Program-made: the position numbers and the translations under genes | Assembly (NCBI RefSeq): GCF_021018895.1 | Contig: NC_079373.1 | Span: 17,913,501-17,977,500 of the forward strand | DNA: 64,000 nucleotides | DNA from: Seriola aureovittata | Taxonomy: Eukaryota; Chordata; Actinopteri; Carangiformes; Carangidae | Direction of reading: 5' to 3' | Notes under the pieces: generated by a model | Database searches by the model: none | Told to the model about the DNA's origin: nothing | The model's input: the letters and a program-made list of their open reading frames with translations, nothing else | Shown: positions 1 to 12,846 of the stretch, in pieces | Layout: each line of letters opens with the position of its first letter | Position numbering within the stretch: position 1 is the stretch's first letter

Positions 1-196
1 GAGCAGAGAATATCTCTTATTATTAAATGTCATCTGTCAAACAGTTTCACTGACTGCAGGGGCTCTCTACAGGCCTACACACTGTATGTGTTTTCCTTGC
101 ATAAAGATAAATATTTGTCTTGTCCTCTTGTGAAGCAGCGTTACGCTTTTTGTGTAATATTCTCTTTTATGATTCGGTTGAATGTAAAGTTGTTCA

Positions 197-740
197 GCAT
201 TTTGGGAAATACACTTGTTTTCTTCCTTGCTGAGAGTTGGATGAGAGGATTAATACCACTCTCATGTCTGTACGCTAAATAGGAATCTACCACCAGCAAG
301 TGTTTATCTTAGCTTATCTTAGTTCATCTTATTTTAGTGCACCAGTGCCTCCGAAGCTCTCTAATTAACATGTTCATGTCGATCTGTTTGTTTAAGCTGA
401 AGAGTAAAACGAGAAGTTGTGGTTTTAAGAGAGGTTACATGCGCGGCCAAAAGATTGCCTCACAGCTAAACTCCTTATCAAACAACAACTTGTCATTTCT
501 GTATGGTTCTTGTACAATCAAAGAGAGAGAAAGATATAATGTGTTAATTAGTTTCCTTTAGAGGTGGTGGTAGGCAGGTTTTGTTACCTTCAAACTAAGC
601 TGGGCTAGCTGTTTCCCCTGTTACCAGTCTTTATGCTAAGCTAAGCTAACTGGCTGCTGGTTTTTGCATCATATTTTTAGACAGCGGTAATGATCTTCAT
701 CTAATTCAGCAAGAAAGCTGAGTGGACTGGGAGAAGTAGA
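197..740. mobile_element. Near full-length non-autonomous terminal-inverted-repeat (foldback) DNA element
   Basis: The left arm (about 202-265, including CTTGCTGAGAGTTGGATGAG) is matched in inverted orientation by the right arm (about 690-715, ATCTTCATCTAATTCAGCAA), so the ends can fold back on each other. Between them lie blocks I recognise from memory as a very common percomorph repeat: ACCACTCTCATGTCTGTAC near 255, CTCTAATTAACATGTTCATG near 359, GAGAAGTTGTGGTTTTAAG near 412, and CTTTATGCTAAGCTAAGCTA near 630. There is no transposase frame, so it would be a passively mobilised (MITE-like) copy. Target-site duplications are not clear and the outer few bases of each end have decayed. The family name and superfamily are not assigned here. 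The short open frames at 88-282 and 337-561 fall in it and are not genes. Confidence 0.72.
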
Positions 741-1316
741 GACATTAAGGCGAAAAGGAAGAACATGTCAGCAATGGCATAATAGTAAAATGTACCATTC
801 TGTATTTCTGTCCTAGTGCTTTATTATTGTATGCAGAATATCAGTCTATCCCTGATTAGAGGGGAGTGTATACCACAATATCCACCGTGCTTTGACTGCA
901 CTCAGATAGACCACAGACTACACAGTGTGCTGTATGTGGTTTATAGAGATCTGATTATAGCCCCTTTTACTGTAAACTATGATAAACATAAATTCAAAAG
1001 CTCTGAGGCCCCGTCTGACCAGATATGAGCACGGCGAACAAGCCTTTCTGTTTTGATGATACTGAAGAGACAGCAGAGCCGGTCGAAACTGTGTACTGTG
1101 ATTACTGGCGGGATGGTCGGTGTGTTGGGTGACTTGACGTGAGGTTAAAGGGCACAGAGTCTAGTCTGAGCATAAGATCCTTTAAGGTTCCCTTGTGAGA
1201 TTTATTAGAATCAGATAAGGCTATAGCCATCTGCAGCCACACTCACTTTGCTCAGCCAGCCAATGCTGATCTGCCGCCAAAGCACACAGAATGATACATT
1301 CCTTAATGTGTCTGGC

Positions 1317-1318
<2 letters not shown>
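741..1318. other. Unannotated spacer
   Basis: No splice-flanked open frame, RNA gene or repeat was recognised between the foldback element and the GA tract. The base composition is ordinary for the window. Confidence 0.5.

Positions 1319-1409
<91 letters not shown>
1319..1409. repeat. (GA)n microsatellite, about 45 units
   Basis: An uninterrupted GA run of about 91 bp. It is a homopurine/homopyrimidine mirror tract, so it could adopt triplex DNA. The Leu-Ser and Arg-Glu open frames read across it are artefacts. The lack of interruptions implies high length polymorphism. Confidence 0.97.
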
Positions 1410-1413
<4 letters not shown>

Positions 1414-1479
1414 CGTGAGAGAGTTTTGTGGGGTCATGTTATGGATCTTTTTATAAATCTGTTTTTCTTTTTCTTCCAG

Positions 1480-1506
1480 CCCACACTTCTATTTGCAGGT
1501 TAAAAG
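1480..1506 (+). other. Possible 27-nt microexon (splice-site evidence only)
   Basis: A very strong pyrimidine tract ending TTTTTCTTCCAG (acceptor AG at 1478-1479) precedes 27 nt, which are followed by a good donor, AAAAG|GTGAGA (GT at 1507-1508). Of the three frames, one is closed by TAA and two stay open. The length is divisible by three, as is typical of neuronal microexons. A second acceptor-like TTTGCAG lies inside it. There is no other support, and chance occurrence of such a pair in 64 kb is quite possible. Confidence 0.15.
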
Positions 1507-1723
1507 GTGAGACATCTACTACTGATGTGTGCCCACAGACAGCCAAATAAACTACCTCATTATCCTACAAGCCTTTATGGGGAGGGGGAGAGGAAGCTGT
1601 TAAAGGGAAGAAGTGGGTCATGATAGCATTTTAATCACAGCTAATAGTGAGGCTACTAATGAGACTGTGGGTCTGTGAAAACAGCCCCCTGAGATTGCTG
1701 AAGGTGACATGCTACTGTAGCAA

Positions 1724-1726
<3 letters not shown>

Positions 1727-1799
<73 letters not shown>
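1727..1799. repeat. (CA)n microsatellite
   Basis: Perfect AC run of 73 bp, the first of two CA tracts within 300 bp. The Cys-Val frames on the minus strand are artefacts. Confidence 0.97.
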
Positions 1800-1802
<3 letters not shown>

Positions 1803-1873
1803 CAATCTGTGTTATAAGAAAACAGTAATGTCACCAATCCTATTTGTATGTCATCTGCAAACACCTGACGACC

Positions 1874-2011
<138 letters not shown>

Positions 2012-4659
2012 TACATACAGTATGTCCACACAAACATACATCTTGAAGTAATTGGCCTGTTACAGTGAAACCACTGGGCCCTGGTCTGTGTGGCTCGCTG
2101 TGAGTCTGCTCTCTGCTGGACAGATATGCTATGATGTGAAGTGAACAGAGCAGGTAGTGGCCGCCTCCGCCGTCTCCCTCTTCTCTCAACTCCTGTTTAT
2201 TTCCTAAATATAGCCAAAGACATTCATAAATGTCAGCTCGGCCGTTTTATCTAAGCAGCGAGGCTGGAGCAAGTCACATGAAGACACAGTCAAGGCCTTT
2301 CTTCCCAGGTTAGTGAAGGATCCCTGCATCCAAAGCCCTTTTTTTTGTCCAGAGGGAACATGAGATTCAGGATCTCTGCAGTGATGTTGATTTCAAACAG
2401 CAGAATGAACTTTCTGCCTCACTAAACGTAATCCCAAACATATTGTGAGAATATATTTACGCTTTTTCCAGCATCTGCATCTCAAGTTGTGTTTTCAATT
2501 CCATAAAATGCTGTACAGTTAATTTCGCACGATGTTTCGTGGTACAGCGACCACTCAGACTCTATCGCGTTCTTAATCCACCACCCCCACCCCGCCCCCA
2601 CGGACTGGATGTCTCTTCTACAGATAATTGAAGTGGAGTGAGTAACATAATACTGGGATAAAAGCCCATCTATGTTTTTAATAGACTGTTTTTTGAAAAA
2701 TTGAACTTTGCTGCTTTGGAGCAAAATTGAATTTAAATGTAAGAAAGTTTATTTGTTGGCATTCACTGGTATGAGGACAAGCAAGTGAAATGTTCAAACT
2801 GTGGGAAAGGATCACAATTTATACACTTGTATTGACAAACCTATTAATAATGCAATAATAAGTAGCTAGTTTATAAACTCTGGAAGTGAGAGATCAACTT
2901 ACTATTGGTTATTTTATTGCTCTCGTATTAAAAATGCTCCCCCTAAATCCAACCTTAACCTCCTGCTGGCACTTGACCACACAGTATTCCTGCCTATCTA
3001 AAGCCTGGTGTGTATTGATGTGGTGGAGAGTGAAACAACAGGGAGAATGGTGGGAAAGGGGATTATCATTGATAGGGATAAACCACCACTTTCATCTGTC
3101 CCCCTTTCAGGCTGCGCTATAACAAAGTTTCCAACCACACAAAGTTTTTGATGCTATGTTTGTGGTGAACCTGGAATCTGGGGCCACATAATCTGAACAT
3201 TGGGTATTAGATTCACATAAAACAATACAAGTTGGAGCCCTTGAGGCTTTTTCTAATGGATACGGTTGGCGCTGGGACAGAGCACAGCTGGGAGGGCTTT
3301 AAAAGTGGGCATTTAACAATACAGCCTTAGACACTTTCTCCACTCTCTCCAAAAAGGTTTTCATTAGTCTGCTTTGGAAAAATGTGGCAAATCGTTTTTG
3401 ACAAATTTGCTAGGTCAGAATGTCAGTGCTTTTGTTAAGTCGATTGGAAACTATCACAGTCTCTGAACCATACATAGTTTGATATGTGTTAGCATTTTTT
3501 AAAGTACGTCTGAGTCTCTTGGAAGCTTGAAAAGGAAAAAAAACAAAGTTTATGGAGCACCAGGCTTTTCTCTGTGGGACATCATTACTACTATTCTTCT
3601 GCACTTTTTTTTTTTTTTCAAATATGTCGCTACATTTAGAAAAATTACACTTGTTATTCAAGAGTTTCAAATCCTGCAACTGTGATTGACTGTTAAACAT
3701 AAACTGCATTATGCACATTATTGCTTTTTGTCGTGGAGTGAAAAGGCTGTAATGGCAAACTCTCTCAGTATCACACACACAACAGGGGAGTGGGTTTATA
3801 AGGGTTATTTGGCCTTCCTAATGGCCACACTACATGTGAGGCACATAATTTTGAGGATGTGGGCTTCTTAGGCAGAAAGTAAGACCACCATTTGCACACC
3901 ACCTCCCAGGATGACACTGCTTTGACTTCCTGTGAGAATAAATTAATGACAAACACACTAAAGACAGTGTATGGAGGTAGGGATGGAAGGATGGTAATAT
4001 TAGTGTCATGCGATACTGCTGTGAACTGTGAGGAGACGCTGGTTGTAAATTGTACACTCTTGTTATTCTGCTAGAACATATATAATAAGAATTTTAAAAA
4101 ATGTACATTTTATTTGTATCGAATCTGTTGGAATAATTAACATGGGGATTGATCATCATCAAATCTGAGAACAGTTCATTGTTGCATTTGGGAATAAAAC
4201 CCTGTGCCATAGTTGGTGGATTCAGTCAGAGCTGACCTAGAATCTAAAATTGACTTGACTTCAACTGCTCAATGTTATTGTAAGTAACTTTGTCACAGCG
4301 GACTTTTCTCCTTTCATTTGCATCGTTGACTTCCTATCAGAGAAACATATTTTCAGATATAGTTCTTCAGCTTATGTGTTGAGGAAGTAGGGCTGCAACT
4401 GACAATTATTTTCTAATATTCAGTTTACTTGTTGAAAAACAAGAAAAGCCTGGACACCCTTTGAGCAACAGTTATGTAACTGTTCAGATACTCTAAAGCA
4501 AAATAAGAGGAGGTAAACAATGAAGGAGAGGGATAGAGCAAGAATGAGAGTGAGCAGTTCAAGTGAGAGTGAAGAGAGAGACAGATAAAGTTCAAACTGA
4601 TGCTTGAACTCTCTGATGAGTAAAGCAGTAAGGGAAACAGGAAAAAGGCATGTGTAGAA
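2012..4659. other. Unannotated stretch, no gene seen
   Basis: No open frame here has a recognisable domain. A short C-rich patch (about 2580-2602) and a T tract (about 3605-3619) are the only low-complexity parts. The 122-codon minus-strand frame at 3410-3778 runs through the T tract as poly-lysine and is not protein-like overall. Confidence 0.5.
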
Positions 4660-4691
4660 CGCACACACGCTCACTCTCTCTCTCACTCTCA

Positions 4692-4723
<32 letters not shown>

Positions 4724-4724
4724 T

Positions 4725-4764
<40 letters not shown>

Positions 4765-4804
4765 CCACACACACACACAAACACACACACATGCACACAC
4801 ACAC
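4660..4804. repeat. Compound (CT)n-(CA)n microsatellite
   Basis: Imperfect CT repeat (about 4670-4703) passing directly into CA repeats with CATG, CATC and CAAA interruptions up to about 4804. The compound CT-CA structure recurs at 47581-47653, and in the complementary order GT-GA at 38927-39055. Confidence 0.95.
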
Positions 4805-5734
4805 CATTCATGCACATTCTCAACCACAAGAAAACAAAAATGCCACCAGTTTTGAGGACACTACTTTGTATCAAACTCAGTGTTCCCACTAAGCATTAAT
4901 GTCAGAGATTATCAATCAGTGGTGTCCGTGATATTGTACACATTCTTAATATAAGACAGGCTGCGGTCCAGACAGGAGGTATGTGGGAGAGAGAAGGCAC
5001 AAGGATAAGTTAGAAACGGACAGAAGATAACGGTTTCGCAAGGCAGTAGCAAATGAGGATTTTGTTAGTTTTGGCTGATAGATGAATCAGTTACTGAAAA
5101 TCCCCCATACAGCAATTCCCAGCTGTATGTTAACTCCTCTGTGAGATTTATTTGTTTCATTATGTTAGATATTTCATTCCTACACAATTTCTCTCTTTAC
5201 TTTGTCTTTCATATATGCTAATATTGCTGCAAAAAAAAAAAAAAGAAAAAGGAAACTGCCTGAGTTGACCTGGAGCCACACAGATGTCTCATACATAAAA
5301 AAGGATCTGGACACAGCGGGGGTGCATGCTTCTGTTTGGGGCTGAAAAGACAGAGACCAGTCCTTTGGTGAGTAGAGAGGAGAGGAGTCAGTAAAGACAT
5401 GATCTTGAATCAGTATCCACATAAGGGAGACTTAATGGAGACATTGAGCAGAGGCTGCAGAAATAACATGACTCATTTTCGAGTCGGCAGTGTTATAGCA
5501 GCACGAGCTCTTAAACAGGTGATTTGGAGAACACGGGTGTCCAGGCAGCATTGGACAGGAAAGTTAATATGTCTGAGCGATTACGACAGCAAAATTGTAC
5601 CTGCGGGACTTTGGTGTTTATCCAAGCAGGTGTGGAGAAAGAATGTTGACAAGAATGCATTATACCTGTATTATATATAAATGAATTTTCTCCACTTATA
5701 GGTGTGCATGCGTGAGAGTGTGGACTTATTAATA
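4805..5734. other. Unannotated stretch with an A tract
   Basis: Nothing recognised apart from an A-rich run at about 5231-5250. No coding or RNA signature was seen. Confidence 0.5.
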
Positions 5735-5960
5735 CCCAGCCGACCCTGGGGAGGACAGAGGCTAGGGTGGGGCAGAGAGGAATTCAGGGCTGCAGAGATA
5801 GAGCGAAGGGGCTCCGCTTTGTAGACAGGTGGACAGGTAGCAACAGAGGCCTCATTGTCCGTGCCTTAATCAGGCAGGCAGGTGTGCCGCTCAGCACTCG
5901 CCTCACCCCAGCAGCACAGCACACTCCTTGACTCCTTGCCTCCTCCCAGCCATCTCTCCC
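5735..5960. other. GC-rich patch, possible conserved non-coding element
   Basis: This block is clearly more GC-rich than its AT-rich flanks. It contains purine-rich GGGGAGGACAGAGG-type and pyrimidine-rich CTCCTTGCCTCCTCCC-type segments around GTCCGTGCCTTAATCAGGCA (from about 5858). All frames are interrupted and there is no strong splice pair. Such patches in fish introns are often exons or regulatory elements, but nothing in the sequence alone decides which. Confidence 0.2.
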
Positions 5961-7259
5961 CTCATATAGTCTTATTGCTGCAGCTCAATGTGCCTGCAGT
6001 CATGGCTAGTGATATTAAGTTTGCTTTAATATTGATGGATTAAAAATGAAGGGTTGATGTTATTGGAAAGTTTGCTACAGCATGAGGTATCAATTGAGTC
6101 TGAAATGTGCCATGGGCTCATACAGAAATTAATGGACTGGTGTAGAGTACATAATAAGTTCAATTATGCACACATGATGTCGAAGTGGAAATAATATAGT
6201 CATGAGAGTGAGGGAGTGAGTCAACTTTACAAGATAAAACATTGGGGAGAAATAAAGAAACAAAAGCGAAGCAATTAATGTAGAGAGAAGAGGAGAAAGA
6301 GAGAGGGGGGCCTACAGTGAATGAGTAAGATATGGTTGTAGATATTTTGCAGTTTAAGGAGGCAATTCTGCCAAGCCAGGTCCAGGTTGATAAATCTGTC
6401 AGCGGTGCAGGCCAGGCTACACAGATCCAGGTTACTGTAGGACTTGACTCTGCTGCTCTCCAGCTGGCTTGGACCTCATCCAGTACCTCATACTATATCC
6501 TGGACCAGCGCCAACCCTCTGGTCTGTCCTTACTCACCCTCAGCCCACACCCCTGCTACAACCAGCCGGACGTCCTCTTGGCACTGTGCCTCCCAGCTAT
6601 AGTCTCACTCTGTTATGGTTCAACCTCTGTCCACTAGTTCTCTAGCCTTCAGCATTTGTTGATGTTAACAGAAAGATGGCAAGCACTTTAATATCATTGA
6701 TTCCCTACCTACACTTTTTCAGGAGATTGCAGGAATTGCTATTCTTTCTCCACCTGCCAGTTTCTACAAGTCTTTAATAACCTTAAACCAGCATATGCCC
6801 ATATATACTTTTTTTAAGAGGGACGACCAAGGGAAGACTGTTGATGTTACAGAGCAAAATAGAGACGTAATATTGAAGCTGCCCAATAAAATTCAACTGA
6901 CCCTCTCTTGTAGGTTTCTGAGGTGTACCAGAAATGCAAAAACAGTTCACTGCTGTCCTCTATTGAACGGCCTTGACACCATGTTTAGAGCCAACGTCGA
7001 GTCGTGTCTTGGTGGGTTCTTGGATCTGTCGGTTACAGTCTGGTCACACTCTTATTTAACCTGTGGTGAGGTTCTGGACCTATTACTGTCCAAGTGACCA
7101 CGAGGCCACCCTGTGGTCCAGCTCATTGTGTTCTGGTGGTTTGCAGACCTTGGTCCTCACATAGGGGATTTGACGGCAGTGCTGTTGTTCGTCTGGCTGC
7201 GGCTACACGCATGCTTTCAATCTGCCGGCTGTGTTTCGGTACAGCTAATGTAATTTGCA
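5961..7259. other. Unannotated stretch with an open 100-codon frame at 6795-7097
   Basis: The + frame 6795-7097 starts at ATG and reads charged, non-repetitive residues, but it matches no family I know. Inside it, a pyrimidine-rich acceptor (CTCTCTTGTAG, ending near 6913) opens a different frame of about 20 codons (VSEVYQKC... to TGA). Neither is convincing. The + frame at 6332-6637 likewise shows no domain. Confidence 0.3.
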
Positions 7260-7276
7260 TTTTTTTTTTTTTTTTT
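7260..7276. repeat. Poly-T tract
   Basis: A run of 17 T. No adjacent retroposon body was recognised. Confidence 0.85.
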
Positions 7277-10200
7277 CTGTCCCCAAACTTATCCAACGGT
7301 GATGCAATTGAGATGCAATGCTCGTAACACAGGCCATTAGTTCAGAGCTGTTTGTAAGTAGATGTTACAAGCGTACGGCTCATTTGCATTATAGAAAAGG
7401 CCTCTTGTTTAGGGTATTATCTGAAAGAAATGACAGCTCTGTAAGAAGGTGTGAGGCTGAAAGGAGGCAGGCAGTTCTCAAAATGTTCGTCTCTTTACCC
7501 CCCTCTTTCATTTGAAGCTTGCGTTGTGGTTTGGTGATGTTTTTTTTGGTTGATGATGCATTTTTTGATTTCATCCCCATAAGTCTCAGCTCATGTAAAA
7601 GTGCCTAAACATCCATTAGTACTCGATTCTGTTTTTAAATATGATCTAGCACAATAATTATGTTCAAAAACCAAATGCCACCTTTTTTAAATAGCATATT
7701 AAATTGATTAACAATGTTTGACCCGTTGTGCCTGATACTGCGGATAAAACACCTCAATAATATCCATGGAAAGTTTCCTTTTTCTGGTGTGATAATCCTC
7801 ACCAGAGTAATAAAATATGCCTCAAATTTTGTTGCTGCAAATTACTTTTGCAGCTGAGTTTCATGAAAATTGTCTCTTTTTTGCACAAAACACAGCAATT
7901 GATTTCACATCACTCTTGCTTGTAAGACAACAGAAGTTGACTGTTGGTATCCAGTTGGAATTTGTATTACTGCTCAGGGTATTTTTAGTTCTGTTTAGAT
8001 CCACTGCCATAAGAAGTGTTCCCAAGTTTTCTATGGCGTACACAGGCTGAGCAGTCATGTCTGGAAAAGCTATTGTTTAACAGGAGCCCCATTATTAAGA
8101 ATGTGTGTCTCAGCATGTTGTGCAACTCTCTGCTCTCACTCACAGGGAGTTTGACGGTAGAAACTATAAAATCAGGGAAGCCTGTGAGAAGATCTCTGGT
8201 TTCTTCTCTTTATGCAGACCTCCTGATGGTACTGACAGTATTGACAGGCCTGACAGTATGACAGTGTTGTGAAATCTTACAGGGATCTTCAGGTGGTTCA
8301 CTGAGCCATAACAATTCATGTCGGAAATGCCTAATCGTCCTGGTGACACGAGCTCTGTGAGATGTGAGGAACTATCCCGGCTTCTGTCTTCAATCTCTGA
8401 ATATCAGTCACTACATTAGATGATGAGTGCCTGCTGCCATTCTGATTCAAACAGTCATTAACTTGTCTGTAATTACAATAGTTTCCTTCCTGTTGCTTAA
8501 TGCATAAGGAATATGTCAGCACTTGAGGAAATAATATCCAACCAGGCATTCCTCGGCTTGTAAGAATTAGAGGGTGTGACGCAGACAAATTGCTTATTTT
8601 TTTAAAGGATTTTCACATTAGTCTGTGTCAAACACAAACACAACATTGTGAATAGAATAATACATGTGCACTCTGCCACCCTGATCAGCAAATGAAACGC
8701 TAATTCTCTGGGATTATCACTGAACTCTCTCACTCGTCGCACCCACAGGGCTTTTCCGAGTTCTACAGTGGCCTATTGAATCACTCTTAAATTTATCTTG
8801 TCCATATAGAGTCCTGTATGATGAAATCACTAATAAAATATGTGTCTTGTTAAGGCACGTCGACTGTTTATAGACATACATTTGAGCAATAAGATGGTGA
8901 ATTCAGATGTCAGCATGAGATGTAGATTTTGTTAAAACACATGTTTTACACTGGTCTGTTCTATTGATTATGAAACAGGTGAAATGTAAACAGCACTATG
9001 AACGAGGAATTATTACAGCCCGTATAACATCATCTTATAATGATGTTTGATGAAAAATGACCCAAAGATGACAATCATGATACTACGTTGTTAAATTGTT
9101 TTTGTTTACTGTAGAAATGCTGAGCTTAAAATGAGTGCTTCCAGTGTTGAATTCAGCAAAAGCCACTACAGATGAAAACTATTTCACCATGACCTTTTAG
9201 ATCAAAGATGTTACAGTGGCATGCCCTGGATGTGGTATGGGGTTAAAGTCCTCAGAAAAGCTTTGATGCTGTTTGCTCCTTGAAAAGAAAGAACTCAAAT
9301 TCTTTTTTTGTGTGGCACTGTCACCATTTGCTTATGTTTAGTAACAAAAACGACCTAATATAGTTTCAAGCACAGAAGATCATGGTTTGGGTTAAAATAG
9401 TTACATCCTTAAGGTTAGACAACCTTCAATGGCATGGTTACTATAATAAACACTGAGTCATGGTTAAAAGAAACAATCACTTTTGGTTTGAAACAGGGAA
9501 AAAAACACAGTGGCTCCTTGTGTCAAAGTCCTGTGTTTTGTCACTCTTTATGCTACCTCGCCTGACTTCCTCCTGTGCTCCTGTCATAATCACTGCAGCT
9601 TCTAGAAGTCGCCTAGCAACAAAATGTAACCATAGCTATGGGTTGTAATAAGCAGCTTGCACAGACGACCTATGGTCTCGTTTTTGACTAGGGAACCGTC
9701 TCTACAGGAGAGATAAAAGTTTGCAAAGTGTGTGGAAAACTAAAGTGGTAAGCTTTAGCAGCAGCCTCTGTTAACTCTACTCAAACATCAACAATAGGGT
9801 TTATTAAATTCTTATAGGCATGTGTTAGCATCTCAACAGAGCAACTAAAGGCTTCCCTTAGGAGTTTCCCCTCACCTGACAAATTTATGTCTGGTACTTT
9901 TTCTTTGCCTTGATTTGGTCCAACAGTTGCTAAAAAAAATGTATGTTAGGCCTTTTAGCTTGCCAGTTCCTCAATATCTTTTTTTCTCTGCTTGTATTGC
10001 TCAGTTGGCTTATATGAGTCACTGGGATTGAACCATGAAGACTGGCGAACCTAAACATTGAGCTGAAAGTTGCTTCAGACTTAAAGTCACCTGCAGCGTC
10101 AGTAATTATTAACATTACAAGGAGTAATTTAATTCAATATTAATATAAAAATAACACAGAGCTGAGCTTTAGAAAAAGCACCTTATATATATTAAAAAAA

Positions 10201-12781
10201 AGCATTTGAATGAACACAGCATGTGTGTACAGTTACTGTGCATCTGCATGCATGTAAGTAACAAGTTCCATCCATTAATCATGCATGACATTTAACAAAG
10301 CCTCCTTGTTTTTCTTATTCTGCCTTTAACCTGTATTTTACATGAACTACCATTTCACATGCAATTAACTTTCCCCACAGCAAAGTATGTGACTGAGGGG
10401 CAGACTGTTGGGGTTGATGAGAGGCAGTAATTGAATGGGTGAGTGAAAATGGGTAAGGGAAAGATAGAGTCGGTGAGTGAGGGAAACAAAGAAGCGGGTC
10501 AGAGAAAGTCAGTGAATGTCAGCACATCCAAATCAGATGCCGGGCGCTCACCCATGACCTTGGCACAGTCGGATTTGCAGTTCTGAAAACAGTAAGTATG
10601 TCGGTGGAGAAAAGACAGATGCTCTGTCCTAAAACCACCACTAGCACTAGCATGTCACTGTGATTTACTTTGTTTGCTTTTTATATTTTCAGTGCAAAGA
10701 ATTCAGAAGAAGTGATAACAAACATAACTACACACATTAGACTTGTGTTTATTTCAAAGCAAATGAGTAGCGTTTACTTTGAATGTATTCAAATGAGCTA
10801 CAGTACATTTAGGTTCTTTCACCAACGGTTTTTTTCTTCATTTTAACAAATCTTATTTTGACACTCTGCTCACCCTGTGTTGAGTGTGAATATGTGTGAG
10901 CCCTGTTGTTGTTCTCCATTTTTCTTCCCTGTGGTTTGGGCTTGAAGTATTTATTGATGCAGGGTGCAGTTTCGAGTGGGTTTTTAGATTTAGACCTGTC
11001 AGTATAGCATGTTTCTGTTGATATTTCCAGAGATTTGTTGTTATTGTTGGTTGTAACTATTGAGCCATGGATGTTTTTTCAGCGCTGAGGATTGATTGTT
11101 AAGGTTTTTTGTGAGAAGCTCGATGAGTACTTCTGTGTAAATGTTTGGCCACTCTGTGGCTGTCAGCTTGTTATCATGCTACACTGAACCACATTTTTAT
11201 ATAGAGCTCTAAAGTCACTGAAATCTAAGACCTTTTCACAATGTCACCCAATGTTCAGTGTCATAATGTTCACTAACTTAAGCTTTTAAACTCCTCACAC
11301 CCAACTACAGGACTATCATTACAATTGCATATTGTGCTGCCAAGCATTGTTCAAACCCACAGAACTTTATTTAAAATTCTAGCCAAGACCTTTAACTTTT
11401 TCATGAGGTCTTGAAGTGTGAGATACTTTAGCTTCAGAGAGGTGTCACAAACAGATATAGAATATGTGCTGCTCTTTCTTCCTACACAGTTACTGTACAA
11501 TGTAACTGAAAAACACAAGTTCGATTTAAACTTGTGCTCTTTGTGGTCACATTACGTCCGTGACCAACTGTGGAATTGTTTTGAGCAATGGCAGTCACTG
11601 CATCAGTACTTGGGTGCATTTCCATCTGGATTTTAATGTAGTTAAGCACTATCTGATTATACCCAAATAATTTAAGCCAAGTGATATTGCCAGCTGTGAA
11701 TGGTGTAAACGTCTACTTGATACTTAACAAAGCAAATATTGTAAAATACTGACAAAGTGTTCTGATGGATAAATAAATATTTCCTGATTGCAAATAGATT
11801 TTTACTGAATCCAATTGAATCCAATTTTGTGTCTTTCCAAACATTTTGATGAGCTCCCAGAATGATATTTCAGTAAACAAAGAAATCATTTGATGGTTGA
11901 CATTTCTCTTTTCAAAATATGGAACCATTTACACCGAACAAACAATGAAGCGGCAAACAAGGGGGCTTTGAGAAACCTTGAAAAGGCCCCTTTTCTTATT
12001 CAGAACTTGAAATGAAATAAACCGTTAAATGGAAGCAATCAGACAAACATTGGACCATTAGATTCTGTTAATTTTGGCTTTGCTGCAAGGTTTTGGTTCT
12101 TCAAGGTCAAAATGTCCTCACATCTTGCCAACCCTCATGTTCATCCAACATTTTGCTGCATGCTTACCACACTTATTCCTCAAAGCTTTGAAAGCTGATA
12201 GTATGTTTGTTCACCACTGCTGGTCTTTCGCACTTCGACTTGTATGACCAAAATTTCCAATTTATGGCTGATATTTTACATGCTTATTGTAGCCCTTGGA
12301 GAGGCACATTCATGGTTCCGTGCAGAGGTCAGGTTTCAGCCTTTATTGCCTAGGTAAAGAAAACACAGTGAAGAATGTTTCAGGCCCGAATGATTGTCAG
12401 CTCTTACAGTGATGTGAAGACAAAACAGGAAGGCCCCTGATGGTTTTTTATTAGCAGGAATCACTAACAGTGCCAGAGACTCTTTCTTATAAAACATACC
12501 GTATAACCCTGTAGGATTCTCTGCTCTGATTGGTTGGCGCGTTGTCATCACCATCCTAATGCTCTGTGGTTTAACTCTTCATATGAATGAGGCCCTTTGC
12601 TACTGTTCATACACAGAGATCTCATCATGTAGAGACTGTGATTACACCAGATGTTTAGGAGTCTGAGGTGACATGTGAGCCTCTGCTGTGTACTGGCAAC
12701 TATTTTGCCAGTGTCTGTTTCAGTGGTGGTATTATTTCATGGTGGGTACTGCTGTTTGTTTTGGCAAAGGTTTACCAGCTC
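7277..12781. other. 5.5 kb AT-rich spacer without recognised genes
   Basis: All open frames are short (under about 90 codons) and carry no domain. A strong isolated splice-donor consensus, AAAACA|GTAAGTATG, occurs at 10592. The frame leading into it is open for about 35 codons, but no acceptor with a pyrimidine tract precedes it. The GTG-started frames near 8.0-8.6 kb overlap on both strands and look accidental. Confidence 0.5.
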
Positions 12782-12792
12782 TGTGTGTGTGA

Positions 12793-12844
<52 letters not shown>
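12782..12844. repeat. (GT)n microsatellite
   Basis: GT repeat of about 63 bp with one early GAGTAT interruption. The Cys-Val frames across it are artefacts. Confidence 0.96.

Positions 12845-12846
<2 letters not shown>

Noticed and set aside
10381..10439. Exon-like block between CTTTCCCCACAG and ATGG|GTGAGTG
   Set aside because: All three frames are closed within the 59 nt, the flanks show no composition change, and a second equally good donor-like site follows. Treated as chance.
10500..10591. Open frame leading to a strong donor ACA|GTAAGT
   Set aside because: No acceptor with a pyrimidine tract precedes it, so no exon can be defined.
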